64,000 nt of DNA from Temnopleurus reevesii (Eukaryota; Echinodermata; Echinoidea; Temnopleuroida; Temnopleuridae), in NCBI GenBank assembly GCA_036244855.1, contig BQKZ01001085.1:41095-105094 (forward strand), read 5' to 3'. The notes beneath the pieces are model-generated. The model had not been told where the DNA came from. It did not search any database and was given only the letters and a program-made list of their open reading frames with translations. Made by a program: the position numbers and the translations under genes. Of the stretch, positions 42,601 through 54,743 are shown in pieces. Within the stretch, counting starts at the first letter, position 1, and each line of letters opens with the position of its first letter.

Positions 42601-45600
42601 TCTATAGAATGACCCCTGCCGCTGATAGGGTTAAGTTAGGTCCACAACTTTGACAGAATATGTCATGTTGTGTACAGTAGGACCCTCTTCACTCATTCAA
42701 TACTGCAATGTATTACAAATTTTGTGTTTTTCCCCATGAAAGTCAACATAATGTTGATTTACCGTTCGAATGTTGCTGGCAGATTAATTCTGAGTGTATT
42801 TTTGGAAGAATCATGTTGAATGCTTTTTGGTATTTTACATTTAATTCCGTTGCTCAGGTGCGATTTAGTGACAGTATTTTTAACAGTGCAAGTTATTGAG
42901 TTCAAGAAAGGGCCACTATTCATTTGTAGAATTAGGCATATAGATCTACATGTACAAACAGCTTCATGAAACACAATTGGGTGGTGTGTCAAAAAGCTGT
43001 TCGCACGATACGCACAACTTTAGGAACAACTGATGATCCTTCCTTGCGCTCAATGATAGCCCGCTTCTCTGTGTTGGCACCTGAGCAAGGGTCACCAGTC
43101 GTTTGCAGAGTCTTGCATTTCTCTACGAACAGCTTTATGAAGCAAGTCCCTGGTCTGTAAACCAGGTGTATTTGGATTACATGATTATGGCTCAAGTAGT
43201 TCATACATGTATTTATGCATGAAATGAAGTAAAATAAGAGAAGTAGAATAAGAGAAAGAGGAAATAATTTTTTTTCCCACATTTGATTAGACAAATTTGT
43301 ACGTACATGTATTTGTTTTTACAAAGAAGAAACATTTTCAACCCTCTTCTGTACATTTCGTCTTCTGTACATGTGAAAAAGTTGTTATACAAAACATATT
43401 TTTATAGCATTTAAAAAATGCTTACATGTAGCAAATTGCTTGATAAGATACCAGGAAAATTATTCCTTGAGAAAAGCGAGGTTACTTATTCATAAAAATA
43501 CAAAAATGTTGACCTATTATTATAAACATGGAACTGCCCATGTAGAATGAAACAGAGTTTGACTTGTTTGGCAATATTAGGTGAAGCGGTTGTAAAATAA
43601 ACTTTTGTGTACAATGTACATACAGGCTTTACATGTGTACATCAGTATCACTCTATTAGAATAAACATTTTTCAGTGTACTACTGTACGTAGATTGTCAA
43701 CCTCTGGACTTTATTCTAGTAAGGGTTCCTGCTCTACACATGTACATGTACAGTGTTGAGCTTTCATAGCAAAGGAATAGTACATTTTGTTCAGTATGTA
43801 AATACTTGAAATGGAATATGCTGCCAATGAAAGAACAAATTTGTCTGTAACTTTTCTGTAGAATGTGACCTTTAAAAATTATTATTATTTTTTTACATTA
43901 AATATGGGTGACACTTTTCAGTCATATTGGAAGTGAAAAACTCATAGTAATTTTTTTCTTTTAAATATGAAGAGTAAAGCTTATTACTATTTTTCACTCT
44001 CATCTCATGTTCTTGATTTCATGTTGATCAAGGTTGAAGTACTCCTGTGTGAATATTATATCATGAATATCCAGTGATACAGGTATTTAATTCATTCCAT
44101 GAAATCCCTTTATACTAGTAGTCTGTATTTGCTTTGGTGTCCAGACATTTGCTCAGGTGATAATCGCTCCCATCCTAATTTCTTGCTAGACGTAATTTTA
44201 GGGTACTGGCTGTGGTAGGGACTATGCTTCAGTTTGACTTCAGGATTAGAGTATGGATTAGGGCTAGGTTTGTCTCTAGAGCAATTTGATTTTGATTACA
44301 TGTACCTGGTTCTCCACTGAACAGATCCCAGAGCCAAATCCTGGGAACAGTAGTACATTGTTACTTGCTGGGACATTGTGAACAGCAAGTTTCAGTTTTA
44401 ATAATTTAGCAGGAATGTGCAAGAAAAGTTGCAGTACTACTGTATGCCCTGTTGTGCACTATCCTTTATACAATACAATAAACAAGCAAGCATGATTTAA
44501 CTTCCAGGATTTCAAGTACCAAATAGTTTATAATAATACAGTGTACTTTTAATGAACTAGATTCCACATGAATAATGTGCTCAAAGTGCAGAGCAATTAG
44601 AGGAATTTGTAGAGGAACAAGTTTAGCACCATCAAAAGTATTTTTCAAACCAATGGCCACTATCTAATACACTGATCAGCCACAAATATTAATCATTACA
44701 TCAAAATAATTGTCAAAATACCCCATACGATCCTTCAAAATACTGATAGAAAAAGTACAACTATTCCAAAAAAAATTGTTACATATTTTTAATATCAGCG
44801 TGTGTTTCAGGGAAGACTTGACTGTGATTTCTGTAATAAGCTACTGAAATCATGGACTCTAATTGGCCGAGTACAAAAATGTGTAACATTTTGATGGAAA
44901 GCCTCCTCTTTTAAATGGCTCCACAGGAATCCCCATGGATGATTACAATCAACCATCTGTCTGTGATCATTTACAGTATCCTCTCTCATCAATCTCTGCA
45001 ATTCAAAGACTCTTCATCATCGTTATCAGACTTGTTGTCATGAGCTATGTATGATCAACTGATATTCACAAGGAAACAGCAAAAACAAAATAGAGATACT
45101 TAAAATGAAGAAGCTTACGAGGCAGACGTTGCATTACTGTTAAACTGGAAAGCAAGTGGATTAGGATGGCACTTGCAACATGATGTACAGTACCAAAATT
45201 ATTATTTTTATTTATTTATTTTTTTTTTTTGGGGGGGGGGTCTTGCGACACAAGTTGGGATTAATTTCAAGTTGTAGTTGAACAATGTTCTGGATGTACA
45301 CTTGGCAAGAAAAGGAGAGCTACACTGTACGCTGTACAGGCCTGCAGTATCTTTAGGTTGAACAACATCATGGTGAGCAGAATGGACAAAGACATGGGAG
45401 AAAAAATCTTAATGAAGCCTCCGTAAAAGGTCTTAAAAACAAAAGATATTTTCTGCCTTCTTATTCTGCAAAGAAATGTGGAACTGGTGCCTCACCTGTT
45501 CACTGAATAAATAGGGTATCTTTTTTCTTTTTATCTTTTTAAAGCTATTGGGAAGGCCTGGATTGGATTTGTTTACTTTGTCCCCTCTGCTCATAGTGCA

Positions 45601-48600
45601 TATTCGCTGGATTATATAGGGGTGTGTTTGGTACTAGTCTGGAAAGTCATGTAGACATGACACGTAATCAGTTTGTAAATGATACATGGACCCATGTGTT
45701 AAATGGTGACTCATAAACAACTTTCGCCATGACCTACATGCGTAATAAAAGCAGCCATGTTTCCTTCAGCATGTTTTTTAAAAAGTGCATGCTCTCTCTA
45801 TATTGAAATAAAAAGAGATGAAATTTCTCAGATTTCAGACATTCAATTCAGGAGGTTATTCATTTTCTGTATCATTATAGAGATAATTATTAAAATTTAG
45901 TTGGACATTGTGAAGGGTGCACTCGTATCTGATAAGGGACCCACCTACTGTACATTTGTTGGATTGACCCACCTTCCAAATATCTCATGGTTTTACTGTG
46001 GGTCACCTGGAACTGCTACACTGTAGATGTTTGTCAATAGACTGGAATATTGTTGGGCTATACATGTATTTGCATTGTGGATATTTTTGCTTTCTTATGT
46101 ACATCATACCCAAGACACCAATATAATTGGCCATGTGGATGTGTAGTTTGCTTCCATTGGCCTAACTCAAGTATAGGTACAAAATACTGTACAAACCCTA
46201 CACAGATCCTGTTTTACATACATTGTAGCCTGTAGGTTTTTTTTTTTTTTTGGGGGGGGGTGTGGTAATATGATGGAGGGCCGCCTGGTCTCAAGATGTG
46301 TTGTCATAGCTCTCACAGGCCAAGCCCACACACTGCTCTCTTTGATCAAATCGGTTGACCTTTCTAATACAGAGGATCTGTAGACATTATGAGGTCAGTG
46401 TCAAGCACTACATGTAGATCTTTATGTAGTATAAAAGTAGACCTTACTCATATGGTGGAAAGCTTTTACAATGTAATAGTTCTCAACAAAGCAAAAAATG
46501 AAGCCACAATCTAAATGTACGCTAATACAGGGTGGACGGGATTGCTTTGGTAAACCTGGACAAACATCACAAATTTTTTTTAAACTGAGCGACCTATTTT
46601 GGTTTTTATTTTTTTCCCACAGATGGGTAGGTCTATCCCAGAGCAGTTTTCAAAGAATGATTAAAGGGGAACTTCACCCCGACATTGATGAACTTTCAGT
46701 TGATAAAGAAAAATACAATGATCAAACTGTGAAAATTTGAGCAAAATCCGAAAATCCATTAAAAAGAATTTTCAAAGGTTTGATTTAAACCCCACATAGG
46801 CTCCTTAAATTGGCAACGTACAGGCACAAAATGGCTGCCAACATAGAGAACTCTCCATTCACTTTGTACACAGTATTTCACATTTTCTTCTTTTCCGAGA
46901 AAAGTAGACAATAAATCAATAAAATTCATTCTGAAATGTATGCAAATTCAAAACGTCTATATCATACTTTTGTCTACAAGAAAATGTAAAATTCTGTGTA
47001 CAAAGTGAATGGAGAGTTCTCCATGTTGGCAGCCATTTTGTTCCTGCACGTTGCCAATTTAAGGAGCCCATTAAGGGTGTAAATCAAAACTTTGAAAATT
47101 CATGACTTTTGAATGGATTGTCGGATTTTGCTCAAATTTTCACAGATTGACCATTGTATTTTTCTTCATCCACTGAGTGCACATCAATGTCTGGGTGAAG
47201 TTCCCCTATAATCTCATCAGGAAGTATTATTTGAAAGAAGAGTACTTAACCAAAAATAGGAGCAGAAAAATCTAATGAACAGAATGAAAAAGGTTGAGAC
47301 AAATCTGACAACTAGTAAGAAAGTTATGAAAGTTTAAATATTTTGAAAAATTTAGACTCGCTGAAAATGAACATAATAATAATTAGATAATTTATATAGC
47401 GCAATCACTATATGGATATATATGTACATGTACTCTACTGCGCTGTGATGTTAGGGTCTGAGGATATTGTTCCTAAAATAATGCATAAAGGTACAAGATA
47501 TTATTAATAAATGAGTTTTCAACAAGTTTTAAAAAACAACTACAGATGTACAGTATATGTAAATGTACAGGGGTGTACCAATATGTTCCTTGATGTGATC
47601 TGGTTTGGAACAATTTTGAAGGACTTTTCCATTTGCTTAGACTCTAAAAAGAAGCATTTAATTTTCACAGGTCGATAGTCTTTAAATCAGATTGCGGCAA
47701 GACTTCTTGTGTCAAGACGTTGGCTCATAAATCTCATCGTAATTAACCAGATTAATAATCGTCTGTTGCAGACATGAATAACTTGTTGGGATATGCAGGT
47801 ATGCGTTACAATGTACACATACAGGGGCCAGTAACATAAAAGATGCAATTAAACTTACGATAAATATTAATCGTAAGTCTATGGCAAAATGTGTACTAAA
47901 GAGATGCAATTAATTGCAATATTAATTGTATCTCTTTATGTTACAGGCCCCAGATGAGGTAGGATAATACTGCATAATCGTAATATTTTTACTGTAGCTT
48001 ACAAAATAGAAAAAATATTTGAAGTGCCATCTCTCCCAAAACTAGATACATTGTACGTTTGATATCGGGAAATGTTTAAAATAAAGTGAAAAACAAATGC
48101 AATTTCTTTATTTAAAAACTGGCAAAGTGGATTGCGCAAGAGGGAATGTCCGTAACTAGAATTGAAGTTAATGGTATTGTAAGATTTTTTTAGACAGTTA
48201 GGAAAGATATTTCTGATCATTTGATGACGGAGGCATAAATTTTGACGGAAAATCTGCTGTGTGCCAAAAGTAGTTGTGTATAATGTCTTAAATCGGACTG
48301 TAGGTGCAGCAAGAGATCCATGTCATAGGGTGTAGTGTAACCAATCCCCTCTGTTTCAACAAGTTAGCCTCTTACAGTTTGCTGTTTGGATGCATTTTAG
48401 TAGGAGTCTGTTTCAACAACCAATATCAAGTCTAAAATCACAGACATCCCTTTCAAATGTGTTCTATTAGCTTCGTTGGATTGGATGTCGGCGAAATTGT
48501 GCAATATGCCGCTCGATGATAAAAGTACCACCCTACCTTCTGTCAATATATCTTCTTTGGAAGCCTGTGTATATATTTTTTAACAGAAAAACTGGGCGAG

Positions 48601-51600
48601 AGGGCAAATAGGGAAGATCTTTTCCAACCTCTGTGGGTAAATGATAGCTGTTGTGCCAACAGGGTGGATGAGAAGGTGTGCTTTGTCGGCTTTATCTGTT
48701 GTATAATGAGTTGATTTGGTGTTGGATGTCGTCTGTTAATTGGGAGGGGTGGGAATGGAGCATTCCTCAGGAGCAGTGACACCTGTGCATTAGCCTGAAT
48801 ATACTGTACACTCAGTACTGCGCAAATATATTTGCACACTGGTTTATTTCATTGTAAGTTCTTTATAGCATTCACCACCTTTATGGGACCTTTATGAGAC
48901 CTTTAGTTCTAAAGACAAACTATCCAAAATAGGTTAAAAAGAATGGTCATCTGTATTACCAAAAGTAATGAGCTGATCATATCTTGATGCTGATAAGCAT
49001 GGATGAAGAAAGCCAACAGGAATTTAAATTTGTAGATAATTTGATACTTGATTGATGAGCACTTTTATGTAGACTGTAGGTTTAGGGTTAGGGTTAGGGT
49101 TAGCTTTTTTAAAGCATATCATTTGATGCAGGAATATACAGAGTCTGAAATTTGCAGAATTGTAATTTGTATTGAAGGAACAGTATAAAAAACTATATCA
49201 TGATTTTTTTTTTTTAAATGTCATCTCCAAACGAATTGATTCAGAGTATTTCATGCTGTAACGATTAAACGTCCAGACACTGTATATTTACGTCGTGTTG
49301 TAAAGCGCCACCGTTGTACAGGAAATCAATTCCTGATATTTCACATCAGATGTTTTTCAGAAGTGCTTTTAAATGTCATGGTGTCGGACATCTTGAGATC
49401 CACTCCCCATCAACCTGAGATGTTGTCTTATTTTGGACGTAAACACTTTTTAGTTTGCAAATTATTCCCCGGTAGGACTTGTCTTGGAGCTCTTGCGTTA
49501 TTTATTCAGGTAAGGTTTACATCCAAGGCGGGCTTCGATCATGCAATTTGAGATGTAACGTGCCAGGCTTTAAAAACTTCGGCCAGAACATCACACGATA
49601 ATTGAATGAATGAAAGTAATCTGATCAAATCGTTTGATGCTGTCATTTAAAAGGAACCATTCCGAATCAAGATACAGAATCCGAGACTCGTTGGAAGCTA
49701 ACGTCCGAGATGCCTCTTGAGATAGCGATTTTGCGAACAAGATAAAATGTGACTGTTTATATCAGATTGCAAAATAGCCTTATGTACTTACAGGTAGCAT
49801 GTTTTTATTTTCAAAATGCGATTTTTTTTTTTCTATCGTACATCATTATCATATATTCATTTTTTGTAAGAATGAAAATAGTGACACATACTCATTGAAG
49901 GTTCTTTATAAAGGTAATTTTTAAACCATAAACTGAAATGTATAGATTCTTTGTAATTTTGTACCCCCCTGTTTTTTTTCCTTAAATGTTTTTTACCTTT
50001 TGTATATAAACTATAAAAAAAAAAAAAAAAAAAGGAATATAATCATACTAGGTTTTCTGTACAAAATTTCAATTATACAAAATACTATTGAGCTCTCATA
50101 ATGAATTGAAAGCATTAACTAATTTGTCAAAAGAAATATCACTTTTTGTATACGTCCCAGAAAATATTGAAGTGTGCACATTGTGAATAAGTGATTTTTT
50201 CCCTCTTTTCAAATTACAGATGTAAAAAGCTTTCATGGGAATCAATTCTACCTGCCACAAGCGTCATCATTACTTTTCATAATGAAGCAAGGTCAACATT
50301 AATAAGGACAGTCGTCAGGTGAGCATTTTGCAAAGATGCAGATAATTTACAAGCAAAATATTTTTGCTTGTTGTGTATCAATATTTGTGCGTCTGTCTCT
50401 TTCTAGATGTTTTGATAGATCTCTCGCATTACATTGTTTGTTATTATTTTTCCCTCTCTACTTTTTCTTCCTCTGTTGCTCTCCCTCCCTCCATCTTCCT
50501 CTTGATTCTCTTCCTTTTCTTCCTTGACCGGTATCTCAACCCTTCTGCAACCTTTCTCCTGCATTCTCAATTCCTTGTTCCTCTTGCTTCTTTTGCAAAT
50601 TCTGTCCCTCAAACTTCAGTACCTCAAACTTGTCTGTTCCCATCCTTTTGCTTTCTCTATTTCAACGTTCCGCACCGTCTTTCAACCCTTCTGATTTTTT
50701 TCTTTTGCCTCCTCTGCTACCTTTTCTTACCCATCCTGTTCGCAATTATTCCTTTCCTCTTCCTGCTCTTTCTCTATGGATCTGAACTATCCATACCCTC
50801 CTTCAACCCTTCTGCAACTTTTCTTTTGCCTCATCTGCTACTTTTTTTTGCCCCTCCTATTCGCAATCATATCGTCCCCTCTCTTTCCTCTCCTCTTCCT
50901 TTCTTTTTCTCTATTGTATCTCAACCTTCCATACCTTTCAACAATTATACAACTTCTTGCTCCTCCTCCATTGCTTTTTCTTAATCCCCCTCATGCTTTC
51001 CTTTCCTCTTCCTTGCTCTTTACTCTCCCTTTAATGTATTATTATTATGCCTGTATCATCTCTTCTCTTTTGTCTCTCTTAGCAAACTCATTTGTCTGCA
51101 CCTCTACCTACTCTGATCAACCCTGTCTTTTCCAGCTGTTCTTCTGTATGTAGCAGCAACATTCTGTGCAGCTGCTGTCCATCCTATATTTGTAAATTTC
51201 TTCCATATCTCCCATCTTTTTCTTGATTGAGTATCATTCTATTCACAAAGAACAATGTAGCAGATGCGATGGAGGCAATGAGAAAATATCTTTAGGAATG
51301 TATGTTTTCACTTTTTTGCTGTTTAAATGATAACAAAGATTCCGTTCAAAGATTCCGTTTAGTGTGCCAGTTCATAAGACCTAGTTTAACTGTCTCCTTT
51401 TGCTCATACTCTCTTTGTACAATATCTACTAATAAAGACACCCCTACATGTATAATCTTTCAGGGGTGCATGACTCGCCCTGGTATGAAGGATTTAGGCT
51501 TCTTCTGAAGATACGAACCCAGATCTTGTTCATTCTCTATCCTTTCAGGCAATCCATTTTGTTTTTCCAGCAAGGGGAGATTTGTAATTATGTGTGATGC

Positions 51601-51686
51601 TTTGGTTTTAATTTTCAGTGTCCTGAGGAGGAGTCCACCTCATATGATCAAGGAAATTATTCTGGTAGATGATTACAGCGATGATC
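36632..51686 (+). CDS. GALNT2: Polypeptide N-acetylgalactosaminyltransferase 2-like, first four coding exons (partial, continues right)
   Basis: Exons 36632-36736, 40869-41110, 50220-50318 and 51619-51686, with GTGAGT, GTGAGT, GTGAGC and GTAAGT donors and phases that fit. The enzyme starts mucin-type O-glycosylation in the Golgi by moving GalNAc from UDP-GalNAc to Ser/Thr. The N-terminus ([15 protein letters not shown]... with a hydrophobic stretch at about residues 10-27) is a type II membrane anchor. [16 protein letters not shown] and PDTR in exon 2, then [23 protein letters not shown] in exons 2-3 and [17 protein letters not shown] in exon 4, are hallmark GALNT2 sequences at the start of the GT-A catalytic domain. 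The last exon ends on C, so the next codon fits the Pro expected there. The DxH metal site and the ricin-type lectin domain lie beyond the window. An in-frame stop upstream fixes the start. I found no further exon between 51687 and 64000. Confidence 0.95.
36976..37432. mobile_element. Possible foldback element with GAGTCCGACAG motifs (GALNT2 intron 1)
   Basis: AGGGTAC at the left and GTACCCT at the right, with inverted GAGTCCGACAG / CTGTCGGACTC just inside, suggest an inverted-repeat element. The left arm also has direct repeats of GACAGCCCACGAG. The ends match only in part and no target duplication was found. Confidence 0.45.
38609..38926. mobile_element. Hairpin MITE with CAATG target duplication (GALNT2 intron 1)
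   Basis: GCCCGTATTCCGATAGTGAGGTTTAAGTTAACCCTGGTCTAAATCTGTGGTTT at the left has its inverse at the right end (AAACCACAGATTTAGACCAGGGTTA...AATACGGGC). CAATG lies directly outside both ends (38604-38608 and 38927-38931). It is 318 bases long with no coding capacity. Confidence 0.9.
41345..41560. mobile_element. Diverged GTTTCATAAAGCTGTT-type MITE
   Basis: Shares CACTCAATGATAACCCCTGGCGC...GGGTCACTTGTTGTTTGTAGAGTTGTGCGTA with the elements at 34575 and 42930. Ends are worn. Confidence 0.5.
41662..42200. mobile_element. Foldback element (AAAGGGGAACTTC family), copy 1 (GALNT2 intron 2)
   Basis: It begins TAAAGGAGAACTTCTTCCAGACATTGATGTGCTG and ends CAGCACATCAATGTCTGGGGGAAGTTCTCCTTTAA, inverse of each other over at least 30 bases. 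The arms also carry GAACTCCCCATTCACT against AGGGAGTCTTCCATG. Related to 46661-47210 and to the fragment at 1443. Confidence 0.8.
42930..43160. mobile_element. Composite GTTTCATAAAGCTGTT-type MITE
   Basis: Contains ACAGCTTCATGAAACACAATTG, then AAAAAGCTGTTCGCACG, a middle like that of 34575, and ACGAACAGCTTTATGAAGCAAGTCCCTGG. Looks like one full element next to part of another. Confidence 0.55.
46661..47210. mobile_element. 550-bp foldback element (AAAGGGGAACTTC family), copy 2 (GALNT2 intron 2)
   Basis: Almost the whole element is one long palindrome. The left arm TTAAAGGGGAACTTCACCCCGACATTGATG...TGGCTGCCAACATAGAGAACTCTCCATTCACTTTGTACACAG has its inverse in the right arm ending CATCAATGTCTGGGTGAAGTTCCCCTATAA. 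The loop is ~120 bases of AT-rich sequence. No coding capacity. Confidence 0.88.
47824..47951. mobile_element. Hairpin MITE (GGGCCCCGTAAC family), copy 2
   Basis: GGGGCCAGTAACATAAAAGATGCAATTAA at the left is the inverse of AATTGTATCTCTTTATGTTACAGGCCCC at the right. The core TCGTAAGTCTATGGCAAAATGTGTACTAAAG matches the copy at 8514-8661. Confidence 0.85.
49081..49103. repeat. Short interstitial telomeric repeat (TTAGGG)n
   Basis: TTTAGGGTTAGGGTTAGGGTTAG holds three full and one partial copies of the animal telomere hexamer inside GALNT2 intron 2. It is too short to mark a chromosome end. Confidence 0.85.
50440..51130. repeat. Polypyrimidine minisatellite (GALNT2 intron 3)
   Basis: Nearly 700 bases of C/T-rich sequence. 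Within it a diverged unit of about 120-146 bases recurs, marked by CAACCCTTCTG at 50537, 50683 and 50804 and a weaker CAACAATTATACAACTT at 50938, each followed by TTTTCTTTTGCCTC...TTCGCAAT-like text. A 206-codon frame runs through it, but its composition is low-complexity and it does not look like a gene. Confidence 0.8.
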
Positions 51687-52482
51687 GTAAGTATTTTGTT
51701 GTCTCTGTTCTGTAATTTGAAACTTAAGAAGCACATGCATGATCATATCATGTGTTACACTGTTGCTGTAAGTAGGTATGAAGAACTTTTAAATGCAATT
51801 TCCATAGTCGATGGTGTTTAAACAGAAGCCAAACATTCTTTTGTATTGTTTCTTTCATTTGTTTTCCTATTTCCTACATATCATCTAAATATGGAAATAA
51901 CAGATGAAAATCCATTTTCTCATTTTAATTATAGCATCATGAGTGTAATGAGAATGAAACATGAGTGCATTTTATTTCAGTTTTGTGATGGTGGAATAGG
52001 AAAAACCTGGTTGATTAGAGAAAGGTGTGTAGATACATCTGAACTAATAATCAACTTCTTCAAAAAGGAATCTGTAATGGTCTTTAGTTTTGCCCCTGTT
52101 CACCCCTGCATCCCTGCTCGGCTCATTTTCCTATTCCATAAATGTTATAGGATTGCTTGATATAAAGTAATCCTATAGTGTATTAATCATAGAGAAACAG
52201 ATCCTGACGTCCCACTGTTTGTGAGCTACAGTGTAGAGTGTTGGCTATAAAAGATAATTTTGCAATCTAGTATTTGAGAGCAATACGAAAATGGTATAAG
52301 ACAAATTATTCATGGTATTTTCCAATTTATATTGTTGTATCATTGTGTTTGTTGAAACTGCCAAATAAAAAATAATGATCAGATAATAATAATAATGATG
52401 ATTTGTTTATAGACAGCTTGCGATTCTAAAAGGGCAGTTAATTTGGAACTCCCCACAATTAAATCAATAATGAAGAATCTAA

Positions 52483-53269
52483 GACCCCGTTTACATCGCT
52501 GGCCTAATTGCGGTACCGGGTCCCACGAAATTAGGCGTTTATACCGACGAATCTAGGCCGGCCTAAATATCCCTGAAAGTATTTTCAGAGTTGATGATGT
52601 CATCAAATTGGCAACGATCTCTGGAAATTGCCACTGATTTACCCATTTGTTCAAATCTTTAAAAATTCATAACTTTTTTTGTTATTACTTGTCCGATTTT
52701 CTTCAAATTTTTTTTTGTTCTACTCACCAATTTTTTCTGTTTCTGTAAAATAATTATTCTTTTTGGGTAGACTCTTATTTTAAAAAGACGAATATTAAGA
52801 TCGCTTTAACATTGCCGATTCAATATCATAATTTTCTCACCCTTAAGACCACCGTTACAATTCCTTCAAAAACTTCCCGGTGTTAGGAATCATATAAGAG
52901 ATAAATGATCGGATAGTGCACGAACAAAAATGGCAATATGACGTCATACCCCGCCAGCGAAGAGTAGTTTGAAAATATATACCCTATACTTTCGGTATGA
53001 GCGTGCGCAGAGCATGATACAGGGTATGCATTGTGTGACTACATCACACACATACAGCATTGCTCTATCCTTGGGGAGAGCATGCAGACACACAATGTGA
53101 CACACAATGCATACCCTGTATCACTCTCTGTGTATGCGCACAAAGAAACCCAAGGGTCTGTTCTAGCAGACTAAGCGAAGAGCGCGGGCTCACTTTTGGT
53201 ACCGCAATTGGGCCAGCGAGCGTTTACATCAAAAACTAGGCCGGCCTAAAAGTCAGTGTAAACGGGGTC
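52483..53269. mobile_element. 787-bp foldback element with TAA target duplication (GALNT2 intron 4)
   Basis: The ends GACCCCGTTTACATCGCTGGCC and TGTAAACGGGGTC are inverted repeats, with TAA directly outside each end (52480-52482 and 53270-53272), as in PIF/Harbinger elements. Inner arms repeat GGCCGGCCTA and GGTACCGCAATT motifs, and a long hairpin is formed by GTGCGCAGAGCATGATACAGGGTATGCATTGTGTG and its inverse. It also contains one arm of the unrelated foldback family seen at 54238 (about 52580-52790). Confidence 0.88.
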
Positions 53270-54237
53270 TAATGAATACAGAAGTGTCCCTACACTGTAC
53301 TTCATAGATGAACCACAACACGTTTTTACGAACTTGCTGCCTACATGTACTGTATGTAGTTCATCTCGCCCTGAATTTCAATGAAGCCTTTTGAAATGTC
53401 ACTTTTCCAATTTATTCATATAATTACAACCACCAAGCACTTACCTGGGTTCATAAGAATTCATATTTTCACTTGCATGCCTGTATTGGTTCACGGTAAT
53501 TTCCGTAGCATTGTCTCCACATATGATAAACCCCATTTAATTGGGACGGGGCAATGGCCCACGCTATGTCTGGTTGCTAATCTAATACCCTCCAATCATT
53601 GCTCAACGCAATCACACCAACCCCTCTCCTCAGCTTTGCCCCAGGGCTATTTAATTGCATCAACTTCAAATCAATCTTGAATTTTATTTGTTTTACTCCA
53701 TGGTGAATGGGAGTGAGGCATCGCTGGTTCTGCAAATTCATTTTTGGCCAATGCTAAATTAATGTCAGGCTCACTTAACCAGGGACAACTGGATTTTTTA
53801 TTAGAAATTTATGTTTGAACAAAAAATTGGACGATTCTTATGTCCTTTTATATAGGTTACAAGTCCACAGGAAATTGTTCCATGGTTTTCCATTTCATGT
53901 TTCGAATCCTTCTCTAATAAGAGAAACTAATTTACCTCTTTTTTTATTTGTGTATGCCATATCTTGCTTTGATTATTGCTTTGAAAACAAACAAAGCCAA
54001 TGAGAGAATATGTTAATTGAAAAAACGTAATTGAGTTGAAAATCATTCATTTTCATTTTCTCAATCAACAAATTCTTTCATTAATTTGTTTGTGTTGGCA
54101 ATGTCATATTGTTGACTGTAGAGTATGAAATTAATGCTCTGAAAATACATACATCTAATTCATTTGGCACAAGCCTTGTCCATTTGACCATGCTCAGTAT
54201 TCCTTTCAGTAGTATTTACTGCACCCAATATCTAAAT

Positions 54238-54743
54238 TTAAAAGGAGAGTCTACCAAAAATAATATTTGTTCAACAGGAGCAAAAATCAGGTGAACAGAA
54301 CAAAAAAAAGTTTGAGAGAAATCAGACATATAATAGGAAAGTTTATGGATGTGTAAATATTTAGATGAACTGGCAAGCAATGACGTTATAGACAATTGAC
54401 CATTTATAATATTCATATCAATGTTATAAAATGTTACAATTTCCCAAAAAATGATTCCTTAAACAATTTAATGATAGGATATATTAATGTAGATCCCCTA
54501 TTTGCATGTTCACATACAAACTTAGTATCTTTCTGTAGAAATTATGAATTTTGCACCATAAATATTAAAAGTGCATCCACGTTGTCATGAAATTGGCAAC
54601 ATGTCTGAAAATTTTCACTGATTTGCCAATTTTTTCATATCGTTAAAAATTCATAACCCTTTTTTTATTACGTATCCAATTTCTTCAATCTCTCTTCTGC
54701 TTCTGTAAAAAGATTATTTTTCTTAGGTAGATTCTTCTTTTAA
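54238..54743. mobile_element. Foldback element with TTAAAAGGAGAGTCTACC ends (GALNT2 intron 4)
   Basis: TTTAAAAGGAGAGTCTACCAAAAATAAT at the left is the inverse of ATTATTTTTCTTAGGTAGATTCTTCTTTTAA at the right. Single arms of the same family occur at about 47225-47350 and inside the element at 52483. Confidence 0.7.

Noticed and set aside
50364..50984. 206-codon frame, the longest without Ns
   Set aside because: It lies in a C/T-rich tandem repeat inside a GALNT2 intron and gives a Leu/Phe/Ser/Pro low-complexity product; the composition explains it.
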